Shown: positions 40,843-49,200 of the stretch, piece by piece
Layout: every line of letters begins with the position of its first letter
Numbering within the stretch: the stretch's first letter is position 1
Origin: Pseudonocardia sediminis
GTDB taxonomy: Bacteria; Actinomycetota; Actinomycetes; Mycobacteriales; Pseudonocardiaceae
Direction of reading: 5' to 3'
Assembly (NCBI RefSeq): GCF_004217185.1
Contig: NZ_SHKL01000001.1
Location: 4,896,001-4,960,000, forward strand
DNA: 64,000 bases
Position numbers and translations under genes: made by a program
The notes under the pieces: generated by a model
Seen by the model: only the letters and a program-made list of their open reading frames with translations
Databases searched by the model: none
What the model was told of the DNA's origin: nothing

Positions 40843-40871
40843 ATCATCTGCGCAAGTGTTCAGATCGTCAA
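40843..40871 (-). promoter_or_regulatory. promoter and dyad operator of the second importer operon
   Basis: On the minus strand TTGACG (40871-40866) and GATGAT (40848-40843) are 17 bases apart, a good core promoter 44 bases before the start codon. On the plus strand CATCTG-N10-CAGATC at 40845-40866 fills the space between the two elements. It has the same arms and the same 10-base spacer as the site before the DUF364 operon, with one base changed. Confidence 0.65.
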
Positions 40872-40930
40872 TGTGATCTCGGGTGCGGAACCGGCCATCT
40901 CGCGGACATCGGAACGGACCAGGCCGCCCG

Positions 40931-41170
40931 TCACTCGGCCGGCACGGCGGGGCGGGCGGCACGCTCCAGCCGGCGTTCGAGGATCGACAGCCGCGCCGCG
41001 GCGCGGGCGCACGGTTCGGCGCCGCAGCCGTCCCAGGGATGGAACAGGTCGGCGTACCAGGTCGCCTCGACGAGGGCGTCGCAGAGCAGCTCGCGCCCTC
41101 CGGCCCGGAGCAGCCCCGCCTCGCACCGTCGCCGCGCACGCACCGCGTCGGCCACCGTCTCGTCCCGCAT
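40931..41170 (-). CDS. hypothetical protein, 79 aa
   Basis: Not recognised. Soluble, Arg/Ala-rich with four Cys (RRRCEAGLL, ELLCDALVE, WDGCGAEPCARAAAR). The spread of Cys and the lone WYADLFHPWDGC segment could bind metal, but there is no known motif. The start is uncertain: ATG at 41170 is chosen; a GTG at 41191 is possible. It lies 70 bp downstream of the WhiA-like gene on the same strand. Confidence 0.5.
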   Translation of the reverse strand: MRDETVADAVRARRRCEAGLLRAGGRELLCDALVEATWYADLFHPWDGCGAEPCARAAARLSILERRLERAARPAVPAE

Positions 41171-41240
41171 GACCGGTACTCGCCCGGACACCCTCCGGAG
41201 TTACCGGCCGGTCGGGTTCACCGCCCGATCGGGGCGTACG

Positions 41241-42215
41241 TCACTGCCCGACCAGGGCGTGCTCGGTGGTCGGGATGCCCTCCTGCCGGGCGAGCTGGTC
41301 GGCCATGGAGAGCAGCCGGCGGATCCGCCCGGCCACGGCGTCCTTGGTCATCACCGGGTCCGCGAGGCGACCGAGCTCGTCGAGCGAGACCTCGGCGTTG
41401 TCCACCCGCAGCCGCCCCGCCGCGCGCAGGTTCTCCGGCACGCGGTCGCCCAGGATCTCCAGCGCACGCTCCACCCGCGCCGACACCTGCGCGGCCGCGT
41501 CGGCCGACCGGCGCTGGTTGGCGTCGTCGAACCCGGCCGAGCGGCTGCCGTGCACCCGGGCCCGGACGTGCGGGCGGTGCCGCGCCCAGGCCGGCCCGCT
41601 CTCCGCCGCACCGATCATGCCGAGCAGGGACACCGCCGCGTCGGCGTCCCGGATGCTCACCCGGTCCGCCCCGCCCACCTCACGGGCGACGGCGCGCACG
41701 CCCAGCCGCCGGGCCAGGCCGACCATCGCCATCGCCGACTCCGGGCTCGGACAGAGCAGCTCCAGCGCCGGCCCGCCACCGTTTCCCAGCACCCCTCGAG
41801 CCAGGAACGCACCGCGCCAGGCCGCCGCGACGACGCCCAGGTCACCCCCGACGACGGTCGGCGGCAGCCCGCGCAGCCAGCGGCCCCGGCCGTCGGTCAG
41901 GCCGGCCCGGCGGGCCAGCTCGCTGCCGTCACCGACGACCCGGACCAGACACCCCCGGCTGCGGCGCAGCACACCGACCGGGGTGGACTCGTGCGCGGCG
42001 ATGCCGAACAGCCCGCGGATCTCCCCGCACAGACGGCGTGCGACGGCCCCGGAGTCCAGCTCGGCCTCGATGACGACGCGCATCCCGGCCGCCGACGCCT
42101 CACGGTCCACCGTGCCGGCGAACCGCAGCACGGTGACCACCTCCGCGAGCCGGGCGGCCGGCTCCGCCGCACGGGCCCGCGCCAACTCGTCCTTGACCGC
42201 CACGGTCGTCGTCAT
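41241..42215 (-). CDS. WhiA-family DNA-binding protein, divergent copy
   Basis: 324 aa. WhiA proteins pair a LAGLIDADG-like N-terminal domain with a C-terminal helix-turn-helix and control sporulation and division genes with WhiB in Streptomyces. Seen: VKDELARARAAEPAARLAEV, WLRGLPPTVVGGDLGVVAAA, WRGAFLARGVLGNGGG, FDDANQRRSADAAAQVSARV, ALEILGDRVPENLRAAGRLR and ELGRLADPVMTKDAVAGRIR. The usual upstream rapZ and yvcK genes are absent, and the N-terminal half departs from what I recall of the standard sequence, so this may be a second copy. ATG 42215 follows a GAAGGG site. Confidence 0.85.
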   Translation of the reverse strand: MTTTVAVKDELARARAAEPAARLAEVVTVLRFAGTVDREASAAGMRVVIEAELDSGAVARRLCGEIRGLFGIAAHESTPVGVLRRSRGCLVRVVGDGSELARRAGLTDGRGRWLRGLPPTVVGGDLGVVAAAWRGAFLARGVLGNGGGPALELLCPSPESAMAMVGLARRLGVRAVAREVGGADRVSIRDADAAVSLLGMIGAAESGPAWARHRPHVRARVHGSRSAGFDDANQRRSADAAAQVSARVERALEILGDRVPENLRAAGRLRVDNAEVSLDELGRLADPVMTKDAVAGRIRRLLSMADQLARQEGIPTTEHALVGQ

Positions 42216-42489
42216 CAGCGAACCCTTCTCACCGAGCGTCACGTCTGGTCACTCAACGCAATTGTGGCGTACGAGGTTCGATGTGACCGGACCCGTTGTG
42301 CCGCAATGATCCACGGTGACACCGGGGTCGCCTCGCTCGCCGCACGCGAGCGACCGCCCGTCCCGTGTGACGCTCCTGTCGACGTGGCCGGGATTTTTCG
42401 GGTTTCACCCGTCCGAGGTCGGGAATCCCGTTCTCGTCACAGCCACACGATGAGCCGAGAAGCTGGGGAGCGGTCGTCTCGTCGTCGCC
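42216..42489. other. gene-free region upstream of the WhiA-like gene
   Basis: No supported gene. A GATTTTTCGGGTTTCACCCG stretch near 42390-42410 is AT-richer and contains a short CGGGT/ACCCG dyad. It may hold the leftward promoter of the WhiA-like gene. Confidence 0.35.
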
Positions 42490-42530
42490 GGTTCGGGGGC
42501 CGACCACGGGGGTGGTACGGCCCCCGAACC
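42490..42530 (-). terminator. strong terminator after the FAD dehydrogenase gene
   Basis: GGTTCGGGGGCCG at 42490-42502 pairs with CGGCCCCCGAACC at 42518-42530; an inner ACCAC/GTGGT stem at 42503-42507 and 42512-42516 extends it to an 18-bp stem with one bulged A. Confidence 0.8.
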
Positions 42531-42548
42531 TCGTCCGGGGCCGGCCCG

Positions 42549-44273
42549 TCAGGCGGTGGCGAGGGCGATCGCCCGCCCGGCCTGACGTCCGGAGAAGAGG
42601 CACCCGCCGAGGAACGTGCCCTCCAGCGAGCGGTAGCCGTGCACCCCGCCGCCGCCGAACCCGGCGACCTCGCCCGCTGCGTAGAGGCCCGGGACCGGCG
42701 CACCGCGGTCGTCGAGCACCCGCCCGGACAGGTCCGTCTGCAGCCCGCCGAGCGTCTTGCGGGTGATGATGTTCAGCCGGACCGCGATCAGCGGGCCCGC
42801 CTTCGGGTCCAGGATCTTGTGCGGGGACGCGGTGCGCGCGAGGCGCTCCCCGCGGGAGCGCCTCGAGTTGTGGATGGCCATCACCTGCAGGTCCTTGGCG
42901 AACGGGTTGTCCATCTCGCGGTCGCGGGCCTCGATCTGGCGGCGCATGTCGGCGGCGTCGAGCACCGGGGCGTCGTGGTCGTTCGCGGTGATCGCGTTCA
43001 TCCCCGCCACCAGCTCCTCGACGGAGTCGGCGACGACGAAGTCCTCACCGTGGCGCTTGAACGCCTCCACCGGCCCGGACGCGCCGGGCCGCACCCGGCC
43101 CAGGGTGAGCTTGAGGTCCTTGCCGGTGATGTCCGGGTTCTGCTCGGAGCCCGACAGCGCGAACTCCTTCTCGATGATCTTCTGGGTGAGCACGAACCAG
43201 GAGTGGTCGTAGCCGGTCGCCAGGATCGCCTCGAGCGTGCCGAGGGTGTCGAAGCCGGGGAACACCGGCGCCGGGAAGCGGCGGCCGCGGGCGTCGAACC
43301 ACAGCGACGACGGCCCGGGGATCACGCGGATGCCGTGCCGCGCCCAGATCGGGTCCCAGTTGGTGATGCCCTCGGTGTAGTGCCACATCCGGTCGCGGTT
43401 GACCAGACGCCCGCCCGCGCGCTCGGTGATCGCCAGCATCCGGCCGTCGACGTGCTCGGGGACCCCGGAAATCATCTTCTCCGGCGGGGTGCCCAGACGC
43501 TGCGGCCAGTTCGCGCGCACCAGGTCGTGGTCGGCGCCGATCCCGCCCGCGGTGACCAGGACGACCGGGGCGTGCAGCGTGAACTCCTCGACCTCGGTGC
43601 GCGAGCTCGCGGCCCCGCGGACGGCGTCGGTGGGTTCGAGGACGGCCCCGCGGACGCCGTCGACGACGCCGCCGGTGGTCAGCACCTCGTCGACGCGGTG
43701 CCGAAACGCGAACCGCACCAACCCGCGGGCCACCGCGTCACGTACCCGCCGCTCGAACGGCGCGAGCACGCCCGGCCCGGTGCCCCAGGTCAGGTGGAAG
43801 CGCGGCACCGAGTTGCCGTGCCCGTCGGCGAGATAGCCGCCGCGCTCGGCCCATCCGACGACCGGGATCCAGCGCACCCCCTGCGCGTGCAGCCAGGACC
43901 GCTTCTCCCCCGCGGCGAAGTCGACGTAGGCCGTCGCCCACTGCCGGGCCCAGAAGTCCTCACCGGACGGGTCGTCGACGCCGCGGTCGAACGTCGCGGT
44001 GCCCAGCCAGTCCTGCATCGCCAGGTCCGCGGAGTCGGTGATGCCCATCCGCCGCTGCTCGGGGGTGTCGACCATGAACAACCCGCCGAGCGACCAGAAC
44101 GCCTGCCCGCCCAGGTTCTGCTCGCCCTCCTGGTCGAGCAGCAGGACCTTGCGCCCCGCGTCGGCCAGCTCCGCCGTCGCAACCAGGCCCGCCAGCCCCG
44201 CGCCCACCACGATCACGTCCGCGTCCACGACGCCCCCGTCCGCCTCGATGCCCTGTCCCGGAGAGGATGCCAC
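42549..44273 (-). CDS. FAD-binding dehydrogenase (fumarate reductase/KstD-like flavoprotein)
   Basis: 574 aa. Seen: the dinucleotide fold DVIVVGAGLAGLVATAELAD, then LLLDQEGEQNLGGQAFWSLG; VVLVTAGGIGADHDLVRANW; and the closing FAD segment LYAAGEVAGFGGGGVHGYRS, TFLGGCLFSGRQAGRAIA. This is the group annotated as FAD-binding dehydrogenases, related to 3-ketosteroid dehydrogenases and fumarate reductase flavoproteins. No cytochrome or iron-sulfur partner adjoins. Substrate unknown. GTG start at 44273 gives 18 residues before the fold; a later GTG (before DADVIVVG) is possible. Confidence 0.9.
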   Translation of the reverse strand: MASSPGQGIEADGGVVDADVIVVGAGLAGLVATAELADAGRKVLLLDQEGEQNLGGQAFWSLGGLFMVDTPEQRRMGITDSADLAMQDWLGTATFDRGVDDPSGEDFWARQWATAYVDFAAGEKRSWLHAQGVRWIPVVGWAERGGYLADGHGNSVPRFHLTWGTGPGVLAPFERRVRDAVARGLVRFAFRHRVDEVLTTGGVVDGVRGAVLEPTDAVRGAASSRTEVEEFTLHAPVVLVTAGGIGADHDLVRANWPQRLGTPPEKMISGVPEHVDGRMLAITERAGGRLVNRDRMWHYTEGITNWDPIWARHGIRVIPGPSSLWFDARGRRFPAPVFPGFDTLGTLEAILATGYDHSWFVLTQKIIEKEFALSGSEQNPDITGKDLKLTLGRVRPGASGPVEAFKRHGEDFVVADSVEELVAGMNAITANDHDAPVLDAADMRRQIEARDREMDNPFAKDLQVMAIHNSRRSRGERLARTASPHKILDPKAGPLIAVRLNIITRKTLGGLQTDLSGRVLDDRGAPVPGLYAAGEVAGFGGGGVHGYRSLEGTFLGGCLFSGRQAGRAIALATA

Positions 44274-44300
44274 CGTCCGGGCACCACACCGCGGACGTCG

Positions 44301-44368
44301 TCATGATCAACGGCACCTCAGTGCTGCCGGAGCATGATCGAACAGCCGTGACGTGCCGTTGACCATGA
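44301..44368. repeat. palindromic repeat, copy 1 of 3
   Basis: 17-bp arms at 44304-44320 and 44349-44365 flank a 28-base loop whose second half, CATGATCGAACAGCC, is shared with copies 2 and 3. Flanking TCATG and CATGA extend the stem. On the minus strand it reads as a 19-codon frame, MVNGTSRLFDHAPAALRCR. One arm mismatch is a G-U pair in minus-strand RNA. Confidence 0.85.
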
Positions 44369-44379
44369 GCCGCCCGGTG

Positions 44380-44445
44380 TCAGAGCGCCCGTGCGACCAG
44401 GCCCCCGTCGACGGGCAGGCAGACGCCGTTGACGTAGGCGGCCTC
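44380..44445 (-). pseudogene. C-terminal remnant of a short-chain dehydrogenase gene
   Basis: The minus strand reads EAAYVNGVCLPVDGGLVARA, then Leu and a stop, which is the end of a classical SDR enzyme (YVNG-x-x-LPVDGG). Nothing upstream continues the family: the frame runs into an unrelated fragment. Only about 22 codons remain. Confidence 0.6.
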
Positions 44446-44487
44446 GTGGCGTTCAACGCCGTGGTCGAGGAGTTCCTCGCCGCCTGA
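44446..44487 (+). pseudogene. C-terminal remnant, possibly of an alpha/beta-hydrolase gene
   Basis: The plus strand reads VAFNAVVEEFLAA then stop, like the last helix of many alpha/beta-hydrolases (FN-x-x-V-x-x-FL). It abuts the SDR remnant tail to tail, with no body upstream. The call is tentative because only about 13 codons remain. Confidence 0.35.
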
Positions 44488-44496
44488 GCCCCCGGG

Positions 44497-44805
44497 TCAA
44501 GAGGCCAGCGGCTCGCGCGCACCGCGACGCGACCCGGCCGCGGCGACCTCGCCGCCGGCGTCGGGGCGGCTGACCTCGGCCCACACCTCGTCGAGGGACA
44601 GGCCGAGGACGTCGGCGATCGCGGCGATGGTCGGGAAGGCGGGGGTCGCCACGCGACCGGACTCGATCTTGCGGAGGGTCTCCGGCGAGACGCCGGCGTC
44701 GAGCGCGGTGTCGAGCATCGAGCGCTCCCCCCGTGCCCGGCGCAGGAGGGCGCCGAGGCGCTGCCCGCGTTCGACCTCGGCGGGGGTGAGCGGCAACCTG
44801 ACCAT
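44497..44805 (-). CDS. XRE-family helix-turn-helix regulator
   Basis: 102 aa. Seen: RGQRLGALLRRARGERSMLD, LDAGVSPETLRKIESGRVAT (recognition helix) and FPTIAAIADVLGLSLDEVWA, a complete Cro/CI-type domain at about residues 12-77, then a basic disordered tail. ATG at 44805. It is divergent from methionine aminopeptidase with 64 bp between; that gap carries a 14-bp direct repeat that is a likely binding site, so the regulator probably controls both genes. Confidence 0.9.
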   Translation of the reverse strand: MVRLPLTPAEVERGQRLGALLRRARGERSMLDTALDAGVSPETLRKIESGRVATPAFPTIAAIADVLGLSLDEVWAEVSRPDAGGEVAAAGSRRGAREPLAS

Positions 44806-44819
44806 GGGCCGATGATAGT

Positions 44820-44847
44820 ACCGGTATAGTTTGACCGGGATAGTTAT
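44820..44847. promoter_or_regulatory. 14-bp direct repeat in the XRE/map divergent promoter
   Basis: ACCGGTATAGTTTG at 44820-44833 is followed at once by ACCGGGATAGTTAT at 44834-44847. The repeats share ACCGG-x-ATAGTT. The stretch is AT-rich and supplies -10-like elements for both directions. Confidence 0.6.
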
Positions 44848-44869
44848 CGGCGGTACGGGAAGGCGCGGA

Positions 44870-45664
44870 ATGATCGAGATACTCAGTCCCACCATGGTGG
44901 CCCGGGCGAGGGAGACGGGCGCCGTCGTCGCCGAGATCCTGCAGACGCTGCGGAGCCGCGCGACGGTCGGCACGAACCTTCTCGACATCGACCGCTGGAC
45001 CGCGGCCATGATCGACGAGGCGGGGGCCGAGTCCTGCTACGTCGACTACGCGCCGGCCTTCGGACGCGGGCCGTTCGGCCACTACATCTGCACCGGCGTC
45101 AACGACGCGGTGCTCCACGGCCGGCCCTACGACTACACGCTCGCCGACGGGGACCTGCTGAGCCTGGACCTGGCCGTCCTCACCGGCGGGGTCGCCGCCG
45201 ACTCCGCGATCAGCTTCGTCGTCGGCGAGTCACGGCCGGCGGAGAGCGTCGCCCTGATCGAGACGACCGAACGCGCGCTGAGCGCGGGGATCGCCGCGGC
45301 CCGGCCCGGGGCCCGGATCGGCGACATCTCGCACGCCATCGGCTCGGTCCTGGGCGGGGCTGGCTACCCGATCAACACCCAGTTCGGCGGGCACGGCATC
45401 GGCTCGACGATGCACCAGGACCCGCACATCTCCAACACCGGGCAGGCGGGCCGCGGGTTCACGCTCCGCCCCGGGCTGATGCTGGCACTGGAGCCGTGGG
45501 TCATGACCGACACCGCCGAGCTCGTCGTCGACGACGACGGCTGGACGCTGCGCAGCGCGACGGGCTGCCGGACGGCGCACAGCGAGCACACGATCGCCAT
45601 CACCGACGACGGGGCCGAGATCCTCACCGCGCGAGCGCCCGCGTCCCACCTCGCGCGACCCTGA
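44870..45664 (+). CDS. map: type I methionine aminopeptidase
   Basis: Removes the initiator Met from nascent proteins with a two-metal centre. 264 aa. Seen: all five ligands: Asp in LLSLDLAVLTGG, Asp in AADSAISFVVG, His in FGGHGIGSTMHQDPH, Glu in LALEPWVMTD and Glu in SEHTIAITDDG. The substrate His lies in APAFGRGPFGHYICTGVND. The ATG at 44870 follows GGGAAGGCGCGGA. Control by the neighbouring XRE protein suggests a conditional copy; the housekeeping map usually lies in the ribosomal-protein region (secY-adk-map), not seen here. Confidence 0.95.
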   Translation: MIEILSPTMVARARETGAVVAEILQTLRSRATVGTNLLDIDRWTAAMIDEAGAESCYVDYAPAFGRGPFGHYICTGVNDAVLHGRPYDYTLADGDLLSLDLAVLTGGVAADSAISFVVGESRPAESVALIETTERALSAGIAAARPGARIGDISHAIGSVLGGAGYPINTQFGGHGIGSTMHQDPHISNTGQAGRGFTLRPGLMLALEPWVMTDTAELVVDDDGWTLRSATGCRTAHSEHTIAITDDGAEILTARAPASHLARP

Positions 45665-45674
45665 GTCCCACCGC

Positions 45675-46115
45675 CTAGCCCTCGCGCGTCCACGACCCCA
45701 GGACCATCAGGGTCTTCGTGCCGGTGACGGTCCCGGCGCGGCGCAGCGTGTCGATCACCGACTGCAGGTGCGGGAGGTCGCGGACCCGGACGTGCACGAG
45801 CGCGTCCGGGTCACCGGCGATCGTGTAGACGGCCTGGACCTCGGGCACCGTCGTCGCCGTCGTGACGATGTCGTTCACCCCGGTCCGGCCGGTGTAGCGC
45901 AGCTCGGTGAACGCCTCGACGCCCCAGCCGAGCTTGACGTGGTCGACCTGCACGGTGAACCCGGTGATCACCCCGGCCTCGCGCATCCGGTCCACCCGGC
46001 GCTTCACCGCGGCCACCGACAACCCGACCTCGCCGGCCATCTCGGAGTAGGTCCGGCGACCGTCCTCGTGCAGCAGCGCGAGCAGCCGGTGGTCGGTCTC
46101 GTCGACGTCACTCAC
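45675..46115 (-). CDS. Lrp/AsnC family regulator
   Basis: 146 aa feast/famine regulator. Seen: N-terminal HTH (DETDHRLLALLHEDGRRTYS, MAGEVGLSVAAVKRRVDRMR) and the ligand-binding RAM domain (VEAFTELRYTGRTGVNDIVT, YTIAGDPDALVHVRVRDLPH). Start chosen at GTG 46115, since the AGGAG site fits that spacing; a GTG at 46121 is possible. It is divergent from the indolepyruvate oxidoreductase gene, with a dyad between, and very probably regulates it in response to an amino acid. Confidence 0.93.
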   Translation of the reverse strand: MSDVDETDHRLLALLHEDGRRTYSEMAGEVGLSVAAVKRRVDRMREAGVITGFTVQVDHVKLGWGVEAFTELRYTGRTGVNDIVTTATTVPEVQAVYTIAGDPDALVHVRVRDLPHLQSVIDTLRRAGTVTGTKTLMVLGSWTREG

Positions 46116-46142
46116 GCACACTTCTCCTCGTCTCAGCGGCTT

Positions 46143-46163
46143 TGACAGAGATATCTTGCGTCA
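46143..46163. promoter_or_regulatory. dyad between lrp and the oxidoreductase gene
   Basis: TGAC-N2-AGATATCT-N3-GTCA, centred on the perfect palindrome AGATATCT at 46149-46156. It includes TTGACA at 46142-46147, a good -35 for rightward transcription. Likely binding site of the Lrp-type regulator. Confidence 0.55.
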
Positions 46164-46224
46164 TACGGGCCGGTTCCGCGTAGTCGCTTGTGCGCGGGAG
46201 CCGGGACGCCCTTTCATCGTCGTC

Positions 46225-49200
46225 GTGACCGCCACCACCACGGCGCAGGCCGTCTCCCTGGACGACAAGTACGCCGCCTCCTCCGGCCGGGTCCTGATCT
46301 CCGGGATCCAGGCGCTCGTCCGGCTCACCCTCGAGCAGCGCCGGCTCGACGCCGCGCGCGGGCTGGACACCGGGGTGTTCGTCTCCGGCTACCAGGGCTC
46401 GCCGCTGGGCGGCGTGGACATGGAGATGGGACGCGCGGCGCCGTTCCTCGACCCGGCGGGCGTGGTGTTCCGCCCCGGCGTCAACGAGGAGCTGGCCGCC
46501 ACCGCCGTCGCCGGCAGCCAGACCCTGGACCGGGTCCCCGGCCGTCGCCACGACGGGGTCACCGGCTTCTGGTACGGCAAGAACCCCGGCCTGGACCGGG
46601 CCGCGGACGCGATCCGGCACGGCAACCTCTCCGGCACCGCGCCGCTCGGCGGGGCGGTCGCGTGGATCGGCGACGACCCGGCCAGCAAGTCCTCCACCGT
46701 GCCCAGCTCGTGCGAGCCGATGGCGCAGTCGCTGGCCATGCCGCTGCTCGCGCCCGGGACCGTCGCCGAGATCGTCCCGCTCGGCCTGCACGCGGTGGCG
46801 CTGTCCCGGGCGACCGGGCTCTGGACCGGCCTGAAGATCATCGCTGACATCGCCGACGCGTCCGCGACGATCGAGGTCGGGGCGCTGTCGCACGGCATCC
46901 CGCACCCGCCGACGGCACCGCGCCCGACGCCGGCCGCGCTGGTCGGGCCGGCCGCGCTCGACGCCGAGCACGACATGCTGACCCGCCGCCTCGACCTGGC
47001 CCGCGCCTACGCCCGCGAGACCGGCCTCAACCGGATCGCGTTCACCGCCCGCGACGCGCGCCTCGGCGTGCTCGCCTCCGGCACCGGCTACGCGATCGTG
47101 CTGCGCGCGCTGGAGGACCTCGGGCTCGACGAGGGCGCCATGGAGGCCCTCGGCCTGCGGCTGATCAAGATGGACATGCCGTTCCCGGTCGACGCCGACG
47201 CGCTCGCCGAGATGACCCTCGACCTGGACGAGGTGCTCGTCGTCGAGGACAAGGTGCCGTTCCTGGAGGAGCACCTCAAGTCCGCGCTCTACCGCCGGGC
47301 CGGCGCGCCGAACGTCGTCGGACGCCGCGACGAGACCGGACGGCCGCTGCTCACCGCCCGCGGGCAGCTCGGCGCCGAGGACGTGGCCCGCGCCCTGGTC
47401 GCCCGCCTCCGTGCCACGGCCGGGGCGGACCGGCTGCCGGCCTCGGCCCTGGCGCACCTGGAGGCGATCGCGCCGCCGAAGCCGTCGCGGATCGCGCTGC
47501 CGGTCGCGAAGAGTGGCACCCGCACGCCGTACTTCTGCTCGGGATGCCCGCACAACACCTCCACCCGCACCGGCGACGACACGCTCGTCGGCGTCGGGAT
47601 CGGCTGCCACGTCATGGTCGCCCTCGACGGCGAGGGCCGCGGCCACCAGGTCGGGATGACGCAGATGGGCGGCGAGGGCGCCCAGTGGATCGGGCTGGCC
47701 CCGTTCACCGACGACCGCACGCTCGTGCAGAACCTGGGCGACGGCACGTTCCACCACTCCGGCTCGCTGGCCGTGCGCGCGGCCGTCGCGGCCGGGGTGA
47801 CGATGACCTACAAACTGCTCTACAACGACGCCGTCGCCATGACCGGCGGGCAGCAGGCCGTCGGGCGCCTGTCCGTCCCGGAGATCACGCGGCTGCTCGC
47901 GACCGAGGGCGTCGCGCGGATCGTCGTCACCACCGACGACCCGGGCGCCTACCGCGGCGTCGCGCTCGACCCGATCGCCTCGGTCCGGCACCGCGACGAG
48001 TTCGCCGCCGCCGAGGCCGAGCTGACCGCCCTCGACGGCGTCACCGTCCTGATCCACGACGACCGCTGCGCCGCCGAGGAGCGCCGCCTGCGCAAGCGCG
48101 GGCAGCTGCCGACCCCGGCCGAGAAGGTCGTGATCAACGAGCGGGTGTGCGAGGGCTGCGGCGACTGCGGGGAGAAGTCGACCTGCCTGTCGGTGCAGCC
48201 GGTGGACACCGAGTTCGGCGCCAAAACGAGGATCCACCAGGCGTCCTGCAACTCCGACCTGTCGTGCCTCAAGGGCGACTGCCCGTCGTTCCTGCTGGTC
48301 GAGCCCGGTACGCCGGCCCGCCGGTCGCGCCCGGAGATCCCGGTCCGCCTCGTCGAGCCGGCCTCGCGGCTGTCCGGGGACACCACGCTGCTGCGGATGC
48401 CCGGCATCGGCGGCACCGGCGTCGTCACGATCTCGCAGGTGCTGCAGATGGCCGCGCACCTCGACGGCTCCTACGCCACCGGGCTGGAGCAGACCGGCCT
48501 GGCGCAGAAGGGCGGCCCGGTCACCTCCGACGTGCGGATCGCCAAGACCCCGATGACCGGCGCGCTGCGCGCCTCGCGGGCCACCGCGGACGTGCTCGTC
48601 GGCTTCGACCTGCTCGGCGCCGCGGACAAGGCGAACCTGGCGACCGCCCGGCCCGGGCACACGGTCGCCGTCGTCAACACCGCGATCGTGCCGACGGCGG
48701 CGATGGTCACCCACCGGGTCGTGCTGCCCGGCTCGCCCGACGACGCCGTCGAGAGGATCGCCGCCGCCACCGGCCCCGACAACCTGCACCTCGACGCCGG
48801 GTATCTCTCCGAGATGCTCTTCGGCGACCACATGCCGGCCAACATGATCCTGGTCGGCGCCGCCTACCAGCACGGCGTCGTGCCGATCGCGGCCGAGGCG
48901 ATCGAGGACGCGATCCGCCTCAACGGGGCCGCGGTCGAGAAATCCCTCGCCGCGTTCCGTTGGGGCCGCGCCGCGGTGATCGACCGCGACGCCGTCCTCG
49001 CCGCCGTCGCGCCACCCGCGCGGGCGACGGTCGAGGTCGGTGCCCGGGCCGCGGGTCTCGCCGCCGCGCAGCCCGCCGCTCTCTCCGACGTGCTCGCCAC
49101 CCGGATCGCCGACCTGGAGGGCTTCCAGGACGCGGCGCTGGCGGCGCGCTACGCCGAGGAGGTCGGGCGGGTCACCGCGCTCGCGACCGCCCGCACCGAC

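Noticed and set aside
42490..42530. Hairpin as part of a mobile element end
   Set aside because: No second end, target duplication or transposase nearby; position fits a simple terminator.
38514..44306. Rightward open frame of about 1930 codons across five leftward genes
   Set aside because: It crosses gene boundaries and terminators, and every gene on the opposite strand has clear motifs; it is a by-product of high GC.
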